Positions 1-8,067 of a DNA stretch of 64,000 bases are shown here, piece after piece (the stretch's first letter is position 1; each line of letters begins with the position of its first letter). Position numbers and translations under genes: made by a program. The notes beneath the pieces are model-generated. The model was given only the letters and a program-made list of their open reading frames with translations, was not told where the DNA came from and did no database searches. Source of the DNA: Bradyrhizobium sp. Tv2a-2 (lineage in GTDB: Bacteria > Pseudomonadota > Alphaproteobacteria > Rhizobiales > Xanthobacteraceae); assembly GCF_000472425.1 (NCBI RefSeq), contig NZ_AXAI01000004.1:186001-250000 (forward strand), given 5' to 3'.

Positions 1-292
1 GCTTCGAGGCCGGCACCCACGCGTTCTCGATGGTCGGCACGCCGGTCTCGCTGATGCCGCGCAAGAGCGCCTCGCGCAGGTCGTTGTCCTCGACAACGGC
101 CACGGCGTGATCATGCAGACAGCTGCAAACCTCCTCCGGATGCGCCCAGCGGCCGAGCATATGCGGCGCGCATTGGCGCACGAAGTCAGCGCGCGGATCA
201 GGCAACCTGATCGGCGCGCGCGACTGGGCGTGGGCTGAAGCAGCGAGAGACAAAGTTGCGACCAGCGTCGCGGCACCAATACGGAACAGCAT
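1..292 (-). CDS. Small secreted hypothetical protein, partial (C-terminus outside window)
   Basis: Reading the minus strand from an ATG at 292 gives at least 97 codons with no stop before the window edge. It begins MLFRIGAATLVATLSLAASA and continues AHAQSRAP, a clear signal peptide with an AHA-Q type cleavage site near residue 23. The mature part has Cys residues in the segments VRQCAPH and VCSCLHD, with an acidic amphipathic stretch after them. It starts 9 bases after the stop of another small secreted ORF (302-460), so the two are probably co-transcribed. I do not recognise the family. The periplasmic or secreted location follows from the signal peptide; the function is unknown. Confidence 0.6.
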   Translation of the reverse strand, partial: MLFRIGAATLVATLSLAASAHAQSRAPIRLPDPRADFVRQCAPHMLGRWAHPEEVCSCLHDHAVAVVEDNDLREALLRGISETGVPTIENAWVPASK

Positions 293-301
293 GATCAACG
301 A

Positions 302-460
302 CTACTTCTCGTTCGCAGCAACCACCAGGGCGGGCGATACAATCGACGGGCCGCTATAGGCGAAGGTGCCGATGCCCGGCAGACCTCCCTCCACGGGACC
401 CGCCATCGACAAACCGGCCAGCATAAAGGCACACGCAAGCAGGCATTTCAGCGTCCGCAT
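302..460 (-). CDS. 52-residue putative secreted peptide
   Basis: The minus-strand ATG at 460 has a good ribosome site (TGGAGA, about 6 bases upstream) and opens a 53-codon frame ending at TAG (302-304). The product starts MRTLKCLLACAFMLAGLSMA, a signal peptide or lipoprotein-like N-terminus, followed by a Gly/Pro/Ser-rich tail ending VVAANEK. It lies 9 bases upstream of the next small secreted ORF in the same direction. No family is recognised. Support is the RBS, the signal sequence and the tight spacing; conservation is untested. Confidence 0.5.
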   Translation of the reverse strand: MRTLKCLLACAFMLAGLSMAGPVEGGLPGIGTFAYSGPSIVSPALVVAANEK

Positions 461-981
461 CTGAGCGTCTCCAGTTATCACCGGCAGCTTATGATCGCCC
501 CTGGCAATGGCGGCTGATTAACCATGCTTCGTTTCGCCAATTCTGCACTCAGACGGCAAAATGGTTTCGTCGGACCGGCCAATTGTTTCGTCGGAGCGGT
601 TCCGACGAAACATTGCGGCTGGAACGAATGCCATTTCAATGACTTAGGAGAACGACCGAAGCGGCGCCGGAGATGCCACCTTCCGCGGACTTATCAACCG
701 CGGCGTGCAGGACCAGGCGGCGGATTCTTTACGTATCTCTGCGTAAAGAGATGGCAACAAGGGGAGGATGCCGATCATGGAACATGGCGACACCGTCGCA
801 GGCGAAACATCGCAGCAGCAGGACCGTGCGCTGGCAGGCGGCGCGCTGGCGGACCGCCGGCCTGTCCGTTGCGGTGCAATGATGCAGCAGGACTGCAGCC
901 TTGGCTTGCAATCAACACCACAACAATTCATTCGCCTGGTCGGCGGCTACCACCGGCCAGCGCCGGCTCGGAATCAGGCGC
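461..981. other. Intergenic region downstream of creA, upstream of the small secreted pair
   Basis: About 520 bases lie between the end of creA and the start of the 52-residue ORF, both on the minus strand. The only clear structure is the three-copy 11-mer at 564-611. A plus-strand frame at 768-992 has a GGGGAGG just upstream, but its translation looks non-genic and runs into the creA 3' end, so I did not call it. Confidence 0.5.
564..611. repeat. Three copies of an 11-mer, two direct and one inverted
   Basis: GTTTCGTCGGA occurs at 564-574 and again at 585-595, exactly 21 bp apart (two helical turns). It is followed by its exact reverse complement at 601-611 after a 5-base loop (GCGGT). The last two copies can form an 11-bp hairpin. 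No T-run follows on either strand, so a multi-site operator for the minus-strand genes starting at 460 fits better than a terminator. Identity of any regulator is unknown. Confidence 0.6.
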
Positions 982-1527
982 TCACTGGATGAAGTCGCCG
1001 CATTTCTGCACCTCGCTGTCGGCGGCACCCCAGGGCATGATGGGTACGGTCGACGTCGAGTTTTTCGGCGAGCCGTCGATCAGCTTGTCCGAATAGACCA
1101 TGTAGACCAGCACGTTGCGCTTGGCGTCGCAGCCACGCACGATCTGCATCCTCTTGAAGAAAAGTGAGCGGCGCTGCCGGAACATGTCGTCAGCCTGCTC
1201 CAGCTTGCGCTTGAAGCGGATCGGACCGATCTGCCGGCACGCCAGCGACACGTCAGAGACCTGCTCCGCAAGTCCCAGCCAGCCCGCATAGCCGCCCTTT
1301 TCCGGCACGGTGAAATGACAGGCAACTCCATCAACCTCCGGATCATCAACGCCATAGGTGGCGAGCTTATCATTCGGGCTCATCAGCTTGAAAACCGTAG
1401 AGCGGCGGAAGATCAGGTCCGGCTCATCGGCGGCGAAAGTGCGCGAAAACGAAAATGTGAGCAAGACCAGCGGCAACAGGAAAAGACCTGCCAATCCGGT
1501 GCGCCTGGCTGCGGTAACGCGTGTCAT
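982..1527 (-). CDS. creA: CreA family periplasmic protein
   Basis: The 181-residue product resembles E. coli CreA over its whole mature length. It has the segments STVFKLMSPNDK, DDPEVDGVACHF, GLAEQVSDVSLACRQIGPI, FFKRMQIVRGCDAKRN and SDKLIDGSPKNSTSTVPIMP. An N-terminal signal peptide (hydrophobic stretch about residues 11-30, cleavage near TFA-ADE) places it in the periplasm. Four Cys remain in the mature part and may pair as disulfides. The start at 1527 has GGAGAG about 5 bases upstream. The molecular function of CreA is not established; despite its name it is not a regulator. Confidence 0.85.
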   Translation of the reverse strand: MTRVTAARRTGLAGLFLLPLVLLTFSFSRTFAADEPDLIFRRSTVFKLMSPNDKLATYGVDDPEVDGVACHFTVPEKGGYAGWLGLAEQVSDVSLACRQIGPIRFKRKLEQADDMFRQRRSLFFKRMQIVRGCDAKRNVLVYMVYSDKLIDGSPKNSTSTVPIMPWGAADSEVQKCGDFIQ

Positions 1528-1871
1528 AAAACTCTCCGAAAGCGCCGCGCGCGACCGGTTCGACCTCCGTGCAAGGAGACGAAAAGCGGCACTGAAATCA
1601 TGGATTTGGGTGCACTATTGGCTGTGATGTCTAAGGCGAGATTTTTCCCGCTACCGATGTCACAGAGCATGCACCGGCCGCGCTTTCGCCATGTAGGCGC
1701 GCGAAGCATTGCTGGGAAGGCCGGGCCCAGCCGGCGCTTAACGGAATGTGAGGCTTTTTTGTTACGCTTGGGGCGAAACTGACGAAGCTTCGCGCCGCCG
1801 CGCTGGTGAACGGGTTTCGCGTCTGCGAGAACCAATCGGCACCGCCGATCGGAATTTTGGGGATACTGCAC

Positions 1872-3476
1872 TTGGCTTTTCAACAAAGAGTAACGGCCAA
1901 CATTGCAGGCCAAACGTTTTGGCGAATTGCGATCGTTGCCGCCGCCGGCGCGATCGGCAGCGTTTCGCGCGCCGACGCCGCCTATTACTACTGGCAGGAT
2001 TCCGATCCGACCTATTACCGGCCCGTGCCGGCGATGCAGCCGCGCCGTCCGGTCGAACGGCGTCAGGTCAAGAAGAACGTCGTCGCGCCGAAGGAGACCG
2101 GCGCCAAGCCGCAGGGCGCGCTGATCATCGCCGTCTCGATCAACAAGCAGCAGGTCAAGCTCTACGACGCCAACGGTTTCTTTGCCGAAGCGCCGGTGTC
2201 CACCGGCATGAAGGGCCACGGCACACCGATGGGCGTGTTCAGCGTGATCCAGAAGCACAAATGGCATCATTCCAACATCTATAGTGGCGCGCCGATGCCC
2301 TATATGCAGCGCATCACCTGGTCCGGTGTGGCCCTGCATGCCGGCGTGCTGCCGGGCTATCCGGCCTCGCACGGCTGCATCCGCATGCCCGAGGCGTTTG
2401 CAATCAAGATGTGGAACTGGACGCGGATGGGTGCGCGCGTGCTGGTCACGCCCGGCGAGATCTCACCCACGAGTTTCACGCATCCCCTGCTTCCCAGCAT
2501 CAAGGTGCAGCCGCAACCGCAAGTGTCGGCGGACGCCGCAACCGATGCACCGCTCGCCACCAAGGCCGACAAGGGCGCGGCAGACAAGCCGGATGTCGTT
2601 GAGACCAGGCTCGAGCTGCGGGCGGCGGTCGACCACAACGAGGCCCCCTCGCCCGATGCGGATGCGACGCGCGACAAGACCCGCACCGCAGATGCGAGCA
2701 GCAAGGCGCAGGCGACCATGTCCGATGCCGGGTCGGCGGCGCCCAGGGGTGATGTCACCGTCGATCTTGCCGCCACCAAGCAGCCTACGGCCGACAACGC
2801 CACGCCAAAGACCGAAGACGTCGCGACCGCCACGCCCAAGGTCGATATGCGCGCAAGCGATGCGAAGAGCGCGGTCAAGCCGGCCGAACCCGCAAAGGCT
2901 GGCGATGCGGCCGCGCAGAAGCCTGCGGCAAAGGCCGATGCCGCCCCCGATGCCAGGAAGGATGACACCCGCCTGCCAGATGCCGCCAAGGCCGCGGCGG
3001 CGAAGACCGAGGCTGCCAAGCGGGCCGGCCAGATTGCGGTCTTCATCAGCCGCAAGGACTCCAAGCTTTATGTGCGCCAGAACCTTGCGCCGCTGTTCGA
3101 TTCACCGGTGACCATCGCGCCCTCGGACCGGCCGCTCGGAACCCATGTGTTCACCGCCGAGATAGACAGGAACGATCCCAACGTCGTGCACTGGTCGGTG
3201 GTATCGCTGCCGGTCTCGACGCGCGGTCTGGTCCATGAGGACGAGCCGCGCAGCGCCATGCGCCGCAAGGGCGTAAAGCCGGAGCCCGTCGCGGCCAGGG
3301 CGACGCCTGCGATCGACAGCCCAACCGAGGCGCTCAACCGCATCACCATTCCCGCTGATGTGATGGCTCGCATCACCGATGCCCTGACCACCGGCGGCTC
3401 GATCATTGTGTCGGACCAGGGCATCAACCAGGGCGAAACCGGCGAAGGCACCGACTTCATCGTGTCGCTGCGCTAG
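1872..3476 (+). CDS. L,D-transpeptidase (YkuD) with second degenerate YkuD-like segment
   Basis: This enzyme should cross-link or modify peptidoglycan in the periplasm. I prefer the TTG start at 1872, because GGGGA lies just upstream and the hydrophobic export signal (about residues 18-36, ending SRADA) follows directly; an ATG at 1806 is the alternative. The YkuD domain spans about residues 82-195 of 534. The catalytic signature is intact: HAG near residue 156 and SHGCIRM with Cys169. An Ala/Lys/Asp-rich linker of about 180 residues follows. Around residues 385-450 comes a second segment (IAVFISRKDSKLYV, PLGTHVF) that resembles the start of the first domain but has no His/Cys motif. The C-terminus ends GETGEGTDFIVSLR. 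Confidence 0.85.
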   Translation: MAFQQRVTANIAGQTFWRIAIVAAAGAIGSVSRADAAYYYWQDSDPTYYRPVPAMQPRRPVERRQVKKNVVAPKETGAKPQGALIIAVSINKQQVKLYDANGFFAEAPVSTGMKGHGTPMGVFSVIQKHKWHHSNIYSGAPMPYMQRITWSGVALHAGVLPGYPASHGCIRMPEAFAIKMWNWTRMGARVLVTPGEISPTSFTHPLLPSIKVQPQPQVSADAATDAPLATKADKGAADKPDVVETRLELRAAVDHNEAPSPDADATRDKTRTADASSKAQATMSDAGSAAPRGDVTVDLAATKQPTADNATPKTEDVATATPKVDMRASDAKSAVKPAEPAKAGDAAAQKPAAKADAAPDARKDDTRLPDAAKAAAAKTEAAKRAGQIAVFISRKDSKLYVRQNLAPLFDSPVTIAPSDRPLGTHVFTAEIDRNDPNVVHWSVVSLPVSTRGLVHEDEPRSAMRRKGVKPEPVAARATPAIDSPTEALNRITIPADVMARITDALTTGGSIIVSDQGINQGETGEGTDFIVSLR

Positions 3477-3514
3477 TCGATTTGTCGGGGCGGGTCGGCT
3501 AAAACAAGCCCCGC

Positions 3515-5158
3515 ATGACCCAGCTTTCTACGCCTGCTGCAACTCGCGCACAGCGCCCCGCCATCACCGACGACGCCTTCGATCGGCTGATACGCCTCAC
3601 CTGGCGCAAGGGCCTGCTTGCGATCATCGCGGGCCTTGCCGTGTCGTTCGTCCTGTTCGGCTATACCACCGTCTACTGGCGCAACGCCGACATGGACTTC
3701 ATGGTGATCTACAACGCGCTCGTCATGAATGACGGCAAGCCGCAGCATTTCTTCGATCACACCGCCTATCTCACCATCCTGACCGTCAAATCATGGTTCG
3801 CCTTTCTGCACGGCTTAGGACTGCTGGACGCGTGGGCCCTGCCGGCCATCCCGCCGGCGAGCGATACCGCCGCCTTCGATGCCGCGATGACACACGCCGT
3901 CCGCGCGGGCCGCGTACTGGCGTTCCTGATCGCGACGGGCTGTGTGGTGATTTTCGCCGGCCTGATCCGCCTCATCGTACGCGACTGGCGCGTCGCCATG
4001 TTGGCGGTGCTGGCGTTCGCGCTGTCCGGCGGCATAGCCGTGCATTCGCGGATCCTGCGCAGCGAGCTGGTCGCTGCATGCCCCGTCATCTTCGCGCTGA
4101 TGATCCTGATGGCCGCGGGACGTCGTGCCAGCCGCTGGCGTCCGCTGGCGATGGCGCTGGCTGCGGCGCTGTGCGTGCTCGGCCTTGAAAACAAGGTGCA
4201 GGCCATCCTGCTGATCGCGCTATTGCCACTTGTGATCCTGCCGTTCGGCAGTATGCGAAGCGCAAGTGTCGCGTTCTGGCAGAACAGCAGGCAGAGCTGG
4301 CTTCTCGCGATCGCAGCCGGCCTTCTCGCCTGCGCAGCCGGCTGGGCGGCATGGCCGCTCGCGGTAACCGGCTTCGACCGTCAACTGCTCGACGCCGCCG
4401 GCTTCCATCCGCTGCTGCTTGGCCGCTTTGGGATCTATCAGCTCGCACTGATCGGTTTCATCGTGGTCGCGATGGTCGCCTATGCCACGCTGTGGCGCAT
4501 CAGCGTTGCCGAGACGCTGGCTGCGATCTGTGCGGTGGCAGCCGGCGCTGCCATCACACTGCTGCTGCTCAACCTCGCCTACGACACCAACAACGTGATC
4601 GCCGTCTTCAATCCGCTGGAGAAGATGCTGACCTTTGCCGATCCCTCAACGGCCGACGCCGCCCACGGCTCGGGACTTGGCGCAGTCGTCCTGTTGCTGC
4701 AGGGATTGGGATCGGTACTGGCACGCTACACCTTCGTGCTGCATTCCTCGGCGCGACCGACGGTGTTCCTGACCTGGCTGGTCATCCCCGGCATCGTCTA
4801 CGCCTTTCACCGCGGCGAGCGGCGCGCCGCGGTGCAGGCGCTCGTGCTCATGTGTGCGGCGATCGCGATCGATACGCTTGGGGTGCGGCGCGGGCTCAAG
4901 ACCGAATATTTCATCTTCACCGATCCGCTGATCATCCTCGCCGGCGCGGTGTTGCTCGAGCGGATGCGCGACCTGCGCTTTCACAAATGGACCTACCCGA
5001 TCGCGCTGGTGCTGATCGTACTACATATCGGCGTCGGACAATCCGAGCCGATCAAATACGCCTTCAAGCGAACCGGACCGCAGTCGGCCTGCGACTGGAA
5101 CGTCTATTATATGCCGCTATTGCCGTTGCCGTGGTGCCCGCCGATGACGCGCTCTTGA
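3515..5158 (+). CDS. Polytopic membrane protein, possibly GT-C-fold glycosyltransferase
   Basis: The 547-residue product has about ten hydrophobic segments starting at residue 34. The first predicted external loop carries acidic residues (NADMDF), the position where GT-C glycosyltransferases of the PMT/GT39 type keep a catalytic Asp. The C-terminal tail CDWNVYYMPLLPLPWC is unusual. GT-C membership is inferred from topology and this motif only; no further identification is safe. It starts 38 bases after the L,D-transpeptidase stop and is followed by a periplasmic peroxidase, so an envelope role is plausible. Confidence 0.6.
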   Translation: MTQLSTPAATRAQRPAITDDAFDRLIRLTWRKGLLAIIAGLAVSFVLFGYTTVYWRNADMDFMVIYNALVMNDGKPQHFFDHTAYLTILTVKSWFAFLHGLGLLDAWALPAIPPASDTAAFDAAMTHAVRAGRVLAFLIATGCVVIFAGLIRLIVRDWRVAMLAVLAFALSGGIAVHSRILRSELVAACPVIFALMILMAAGRRASRWRPLAMALAAALCVLGLENKVQAILLIALLPLVILPFGSMRSASVAFWQNSRQSWLLAIAAGLLACAAGWAAWPLAVTGFDRQLLDAAGFHPLLLGRFGIYQLALIGFIVVAMVAYATLWRISVAETLAAICAVAAGAAITLLLLNLAYDTNNVIAVFNPLEKMLTFADPSTADAAHGSGLGAVVLLLQGLGSVLARYTFVLHSSARPTVFLTWLVIPGIVYAFHRGERRAAVQALVLMCAAIAIDTLGVRRGLKTEYFIFTDPLIILAGAVLLERMRDLRFHKWTYPIALVLIVLHIGVGQSEPIKYAFKRTGPQSACDWNVYYMPLLPLPWCPPMTRS

Positions 5159-5219
5159 GCGGCAGCAAGCAACTGGATCGGCTATGATCGCCGTGCAGCA
5201 AGACGCATGGAAGGTTGCC

Positions 5220-5783
5220 ATGATCGACCGCAGAAGCGTGATGGCCGGCGCGCTTGCCGTTTTGGCTGGCCGAGGCGCGCGTGCAGAGACTGCGGCGAGT
5301 CGGATTACGGCTTACGCGTTCTCCTTTCCGGCGCTGTCGCAGGGCGAGATTCGCCTCGCCGACTACTCCGGCCGGCCGCTGCTCGTAGTCAACACCGCCT
5401 CGCTGTGCGGTTACACCCCGCAATATGCCGGGCTGCAGCAGCTGTGGACCGAATTTGGCGAGCGCGGGCTCGGCATGATCGGCGTTCCCTCCAACGATTT
5501 CGGCAGCCAGGAGCCGGGCAGCCCGGCGGAGATTGCGGAGACTGCCCAGCATCAATATGCCGTGACCTTCCCGATCGCGGCAAAGGCTGTCGTCGTCGGA
5601 CCCAATGCGCACCCTTTCTACAAATGGGCCGCTGAGGCACGCCCCAAGGATGTTCCCCGCTGGAACTTCCACAAATATCTGATCGGCCGCGACGGCTATA
5701 TTGCTGACGTCTTTGCATCGGCGGTCGAGCCGACGGACACGAGGGTCAAAACCGCGATCGCGCGGGCGCTTGCTGTCAGCTGA
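5220..5783 (+). CDS. Glutathione peroxidase family protein, Tat-exported
   Basis: The 187-residue product is a thiol peroxidase of the glutathione peroxidase fold. The peroxidatic Cys is in NTASLCGYTPQY (Cys63), Gln97 is in FGSQEPG, and Trp148-Asn149 are in RWNFHKYL, which together form the family catalytic tetrad. Cys replaces selenocysteine. The N-terminus MIDRRSVMAGALAVLAG has a twin-arginine pair before a short hydrophobic stretch, so the protein probably folds in the cytoplasm and is exported by Tat, unlike most bacterial homologues. I chose ATG 5220 over ATG 5184 because GGAAGG lies about 5 bases upstream and the Tat motif begins there. Confidence 0.85.
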   Translation: MIDRRSVMAGALAVLAGRGARAETAASRITAYAFSFPALSQGEIRLADYSGRPLLVVNTASLCGYTPQYAGLQQLWTEFGERGLGMIGVPSNDFGSQEPGSPAEIAETAQHQYAVTFPIAAKAVVVGPNAHPFYKWAAEARPKDVPRWNFHKYLIGRDGYIADVFASAVEPTDTRVKTAIARALAVS

Positions 5784-5966
5784 AAGCGGCCTTCCCCCAT
5801 GACTTACCCGATGATTCGCCCGTTAACCGGCATACAGGACAAATCGGCTCCAAAGCCCTAGAATCATTGCGTTGAGGTCCGGCAGGACTATGATGTTTCG
5901 GGTGAAACGGCTTGGCCGACGGCGAGCGATGCCGAGTGGGCTATGCGGCAATCAAGGGAAACGACA

Positions 5967-6941
5967 ATGCGTGTTGCGGCAGGATTGATCTTCGCGGTTT
6001 CGCTGTGTGCTCCCGGCGTCGCATGGTCGCAGAGCGCACCTCCCAAGCCGGCCGCAGCCGCACAAACCGCCCCCGCACCCGCGCAGGCCGCCCCCACTCC
6101 GGCCGCACCGCAACAGGCAGCTGCTACGCAAGTCCAACCGGCACGCGCGCCCTGCAACAATCCGGACGCTCTCGGCGTCGCCCGCACCGTCGAAATCGAC
6201 ACCACAGGCGGTCCCGGCTTCGGCTTCGAACATTTCAAGGAACTCGACTTTCTGCGCGATCATGAGGTGGTACTGACCTTCGACGACGGCCCCTGGGTCG
6301 AGAACACGCCGGCGGTCTTGAAGGCGCTTGCCGATCAGTGCACCACCGGTATCTTCTTCTCGATCGGCAAGCACGCCACCTACTATCCGGAAATCCTCAA
6401 GCAGGTTTACGCGGCCGGCCACACCGTCGGCACGCACACCTGGTCGCACGCCACGCTCACCAACAAGAAGCTCAGCGAGGACCAACGCAAGGAAGAGATC
6501 GAAAAGGGCATCAGCGCGGTGAAATGGGCATTGGGCGGCGTCTCGCCCGCGCCGTTCTTCCGCTTCCCGGCGCTGCAGCATCCGCCGGAGATGGTCACCT
6601 ATCTCGGCACCCGCAACGTCGCGATCTTCTCCTGCGATCTCGACTCCTTCGACTTCAAGGCGAAGAATGCCCAGCAGGTGATCGACGTCACCTTCAAGAA
6701 GCTCGACAAGCTCGGCAAGGGCATCATTCTGATGCACGACTTCCACAAGCACACCGCCGAGGCACTGCCGGAGATGCTGCGCCGCCTGAAGGCGGGAGGC
6801 TACAAGGTGGTGGCCATGCGCGCCAAGGCGCCGGTCGAGTCGCTGCCCCAATATGACCAGGAACTGATGAAAGAGGACGTCAAGCTGCCGACAGTCAGCC
6901 AGCGTCCGGTCTCCAGCGTCGTTACCACGGTTTCGCAATAA
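5967..6941 (+). CDS. Secreted polysaccharide deacetylase (NodB homology domain)
   Basis: This carbohydrate esterase family 4 protein removes N-acetyl groups from a polysaccharide such as peptidoglycan or an exopolysaccharide. The 324 residues start with a signal peptide ending near WSQSA and an Ala/Pro/Gln-rich linker (about 25-60). The NodB domain follows. TFDDGP (Asp106, Asp107) holds the base and a metal ligand, HTWSH (His157, His161) holds the other metal ligands, and RFPALQHP and LMHDFHKH provide the remaining motifs. ATG 5967 is preferred over ATG 5943 because AGGGAAA precedes it and the signal peptide starts there. The substrate cannot be read from the sequence. Confidence 0.85.
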   Translation: MRVAAGLIFAVSLCAPGVAWSQSAPPKPAAAAQTAPAPAQAAPTPAAPQQAAATQVQPARAPCNNPDALGVARTVEIDTTGGPGFGFEHFKELDFLRDHEVVLTFDDGPWVENTPAVLKALADQCTTGIFFSIGKHATYYPEILKQVYAAGHTVGTHTWSHATLTNKKLSEDQRKEEIEKGISAVKWALGGVSPAPFFRFPALQHPPEMVTYLGTRNVAIFSCDLDSFDFKAKNAQQVIDVTFKKLDKLGKGIILMHDFHKHTAEALPEMLRRLKAGGYKVVAMRAKAPVESLPQYDQELMKEDVKLPTVSQRPVSSVVTTVSQ

Positions 6942-6957
6942 CGATCGACAACGATTC

Positions 6958-6993
6958 CATGAGGCCTCGGTCCGTATGGGCCGAGGCCTCATG
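6958..6993. promoter_or_regulatory. Perfect 13-bp inverted repeat over the folB start
   Basis: CATGAGGCCTCGG (6958-6970) and its exact complement CCGAGGCCTCATG (6981-6993) flank a 10-base loop. No T-run follows, so it is a weak terminator candidate. The right arm contains both the GAGG ribosome site and the ATG at 6991, so folding in RNA would hide the folB start. Confidence 0.6.
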
Positions 6994-7386
6994 ACGATCC
7001 AGCCCATGACCTTCTCACACCAGGACCACCTGATCGTACGGCTGAAGAACGTGGTCGTGGAGACACGCTGCGGCATCCATCCGTGGGAGCAGCATCCGGA
7101 GCGGCCCAACAAGCTGTCGATCGATATCAGCCTGTTCGCCAGGCTCGAGCATCGCCGGCTCGCAAGCTTCGGCTATATCGATTACGATCATATCCGCAAC
7201 TTCCTCAAGGCATTCCCGGGACGGCCGCACACGCCGCTGCTGGAGACCCTGCTCGACGAGATCGTCGACAAATGCTTTGCCGACGACCGTGTCGAGGCCT
7301 GCCACGTCTCGATCACCAAGCTGAACATCTTCAACGAGTCCGAACCGGGCGTTGAGGTCTATCGCACCCGCGCGATGTGGACATAG
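6991..7386 (+). CDS. folB: Dihydroneopterin aldolase
   Basis: FolB converts 7,8-dihydroneopterin to 6-hydroxymethyl-dihydropterin in folate synthesis. The 131-residue product shows the family pattern: a first strand (LIVRLKNVVVETRCGIHPWE) with the Glu that contacts the pterin, FGYIDYDHI, LLETLLDEI with the conserved Glu, and SITKLNIF where the catalytic Lys lies. Possible starts are 6976, 6991 and 7006; 6991 has a GAGG close upstream. A DHFR-like gene begins 4 bases after the stop, which supports a folate-related operon. Confidence 0.8.
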   Translation: MTIQPMTFSHQDHLIVRLKNVVVETRCGIHPWEQHPERPNKLSIDISLFARLEHRRLASFGYIDYDHIRNFLKAFPGRPHTPLLETLLDEIVDKCFADDRVEACHVSITKLNIFNESEPGVEVYRTRAMWT

Positions 7387-7390
7387 TTTG

Positions 7391-7957
7391 ATGCCACAGG
7401 CGTCGCGTTTCTGCATCGAAGCCTACGTCATCGTCTCCGCCGACGGCATGCTTGCCAAGGGCGATCACGTGATGCCGCGCGAGCTCAAATTCGATGCCGA
7501 CAAGGCCTTCTTCTCGGCGGCCCTCGACCGAACGGATCTGGTCTTGCACGGCCGCCTGTCACAGGAGGATCACCCGAACTCGCCGAAGCGAAAGCGGATC
7601 ATCCTGACTCGCAAGGTGGCCTCGCTCGCCACTGCCCCCGATAATCCCAGGGCGATTCTGTGGAATCCGGCCGGCAGCCGTCTTGAAGCGGCTTGCGAAT
7701 TTGCCGGCGTCGTCTCGGGGAAGATCGCAGTCATCGGCGGCCCTGCCGTGTTCGACCTTTTCATGGATCGCTATGACACCTTCTGGCTCTCCCAGGCGCC
7801 ACACGTCCGTCTGCCGGGCGGAGAGCCCTGCTTCGGTGGTGTGCCAGGGCGCTCACCACAACAGGTGCTCGCCGCGCATGGGCTGAAGCCGGGCCAAGCG
7901 CGGATTCTTGATGCGGCCCATGATGTCACGGTGACCCCGTGGCAGCGTCACGCCTGA
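7391..7957 (+). CDS. Dihydrofolate reductase-like (RibD C-terminal family) protein
   Basis: The 188-residue product begins FCIEAYVIVSADGMLA, the N-terminal strand of the DHFR/RibD reductase fold. It then has FFSAALDRTDLVLHGRLSQE and KIAVIGGPAVFDLF, which corresponds to the NADPH-binding GG motif of the fold. It follows folB by 4 bases, so a dihydrofolate or dihydropterin reductase role is attractive. Classical FolA active-site residues are not obvious, and a riboflavin-type or other pterin reductase is possible. Family assignment is firm, substrate is inference. Confidence 0.65.
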   Translation: MPQASRFCIEAYVIVSADGMLAKGDHVMPRELKFDADKAFFSAALDRTDLVLHGRLSQEDHPNSPKRKRIILTRKVASLATAPDNPRAILWNPAGSRLEAACEFAGVVSGKIAVIGGPAVFDLFMDRYDTFWLSQAPHVRLPGGEPCFGGVPGRSPQQVLAAHGLKPGQARILDAAHDVTVTPWQRHA

Positions 7958-8013
7958 GCGTTTTCCGAGAGCACTGCCGATTGGGTTGAACTGGTTCGCG
8001 CCGCGAGTTCGTT

Positions 8014-8038
8014 CACCTCTCCCCAGCGGGGAGAGGTG
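8014..8038. repeat. Palindromic repeat CACCTCTCCCC-AGC-GGGGAGAGGTG
   Basis: Perfect 11-bp arms (8014-8024 and 8028-8038) are separated by AGC. The element lies between convergent genes, and strings of this type recur as REP-like elements in Bradyrhizobium genomes. It may act as a bidirectional terminator. Confidence 0.65.
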
Positions 8039-8067
8039 CCCCTGGGGCAGCTAGCTGAACCGGATCC

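Noticed and set aside
768-992. Plus-strand frame with GGGGAGG just upstream
   Set aside because: The translation has no domain or signal features and the frame runs into the creA 3' end; the ribosome-like site alone is weak evidence.
524-1096. 190-codon plus-strand frame overlapping creA
   Set aside because: It is largely antisense to creA and has composition typical of a shadow frame.
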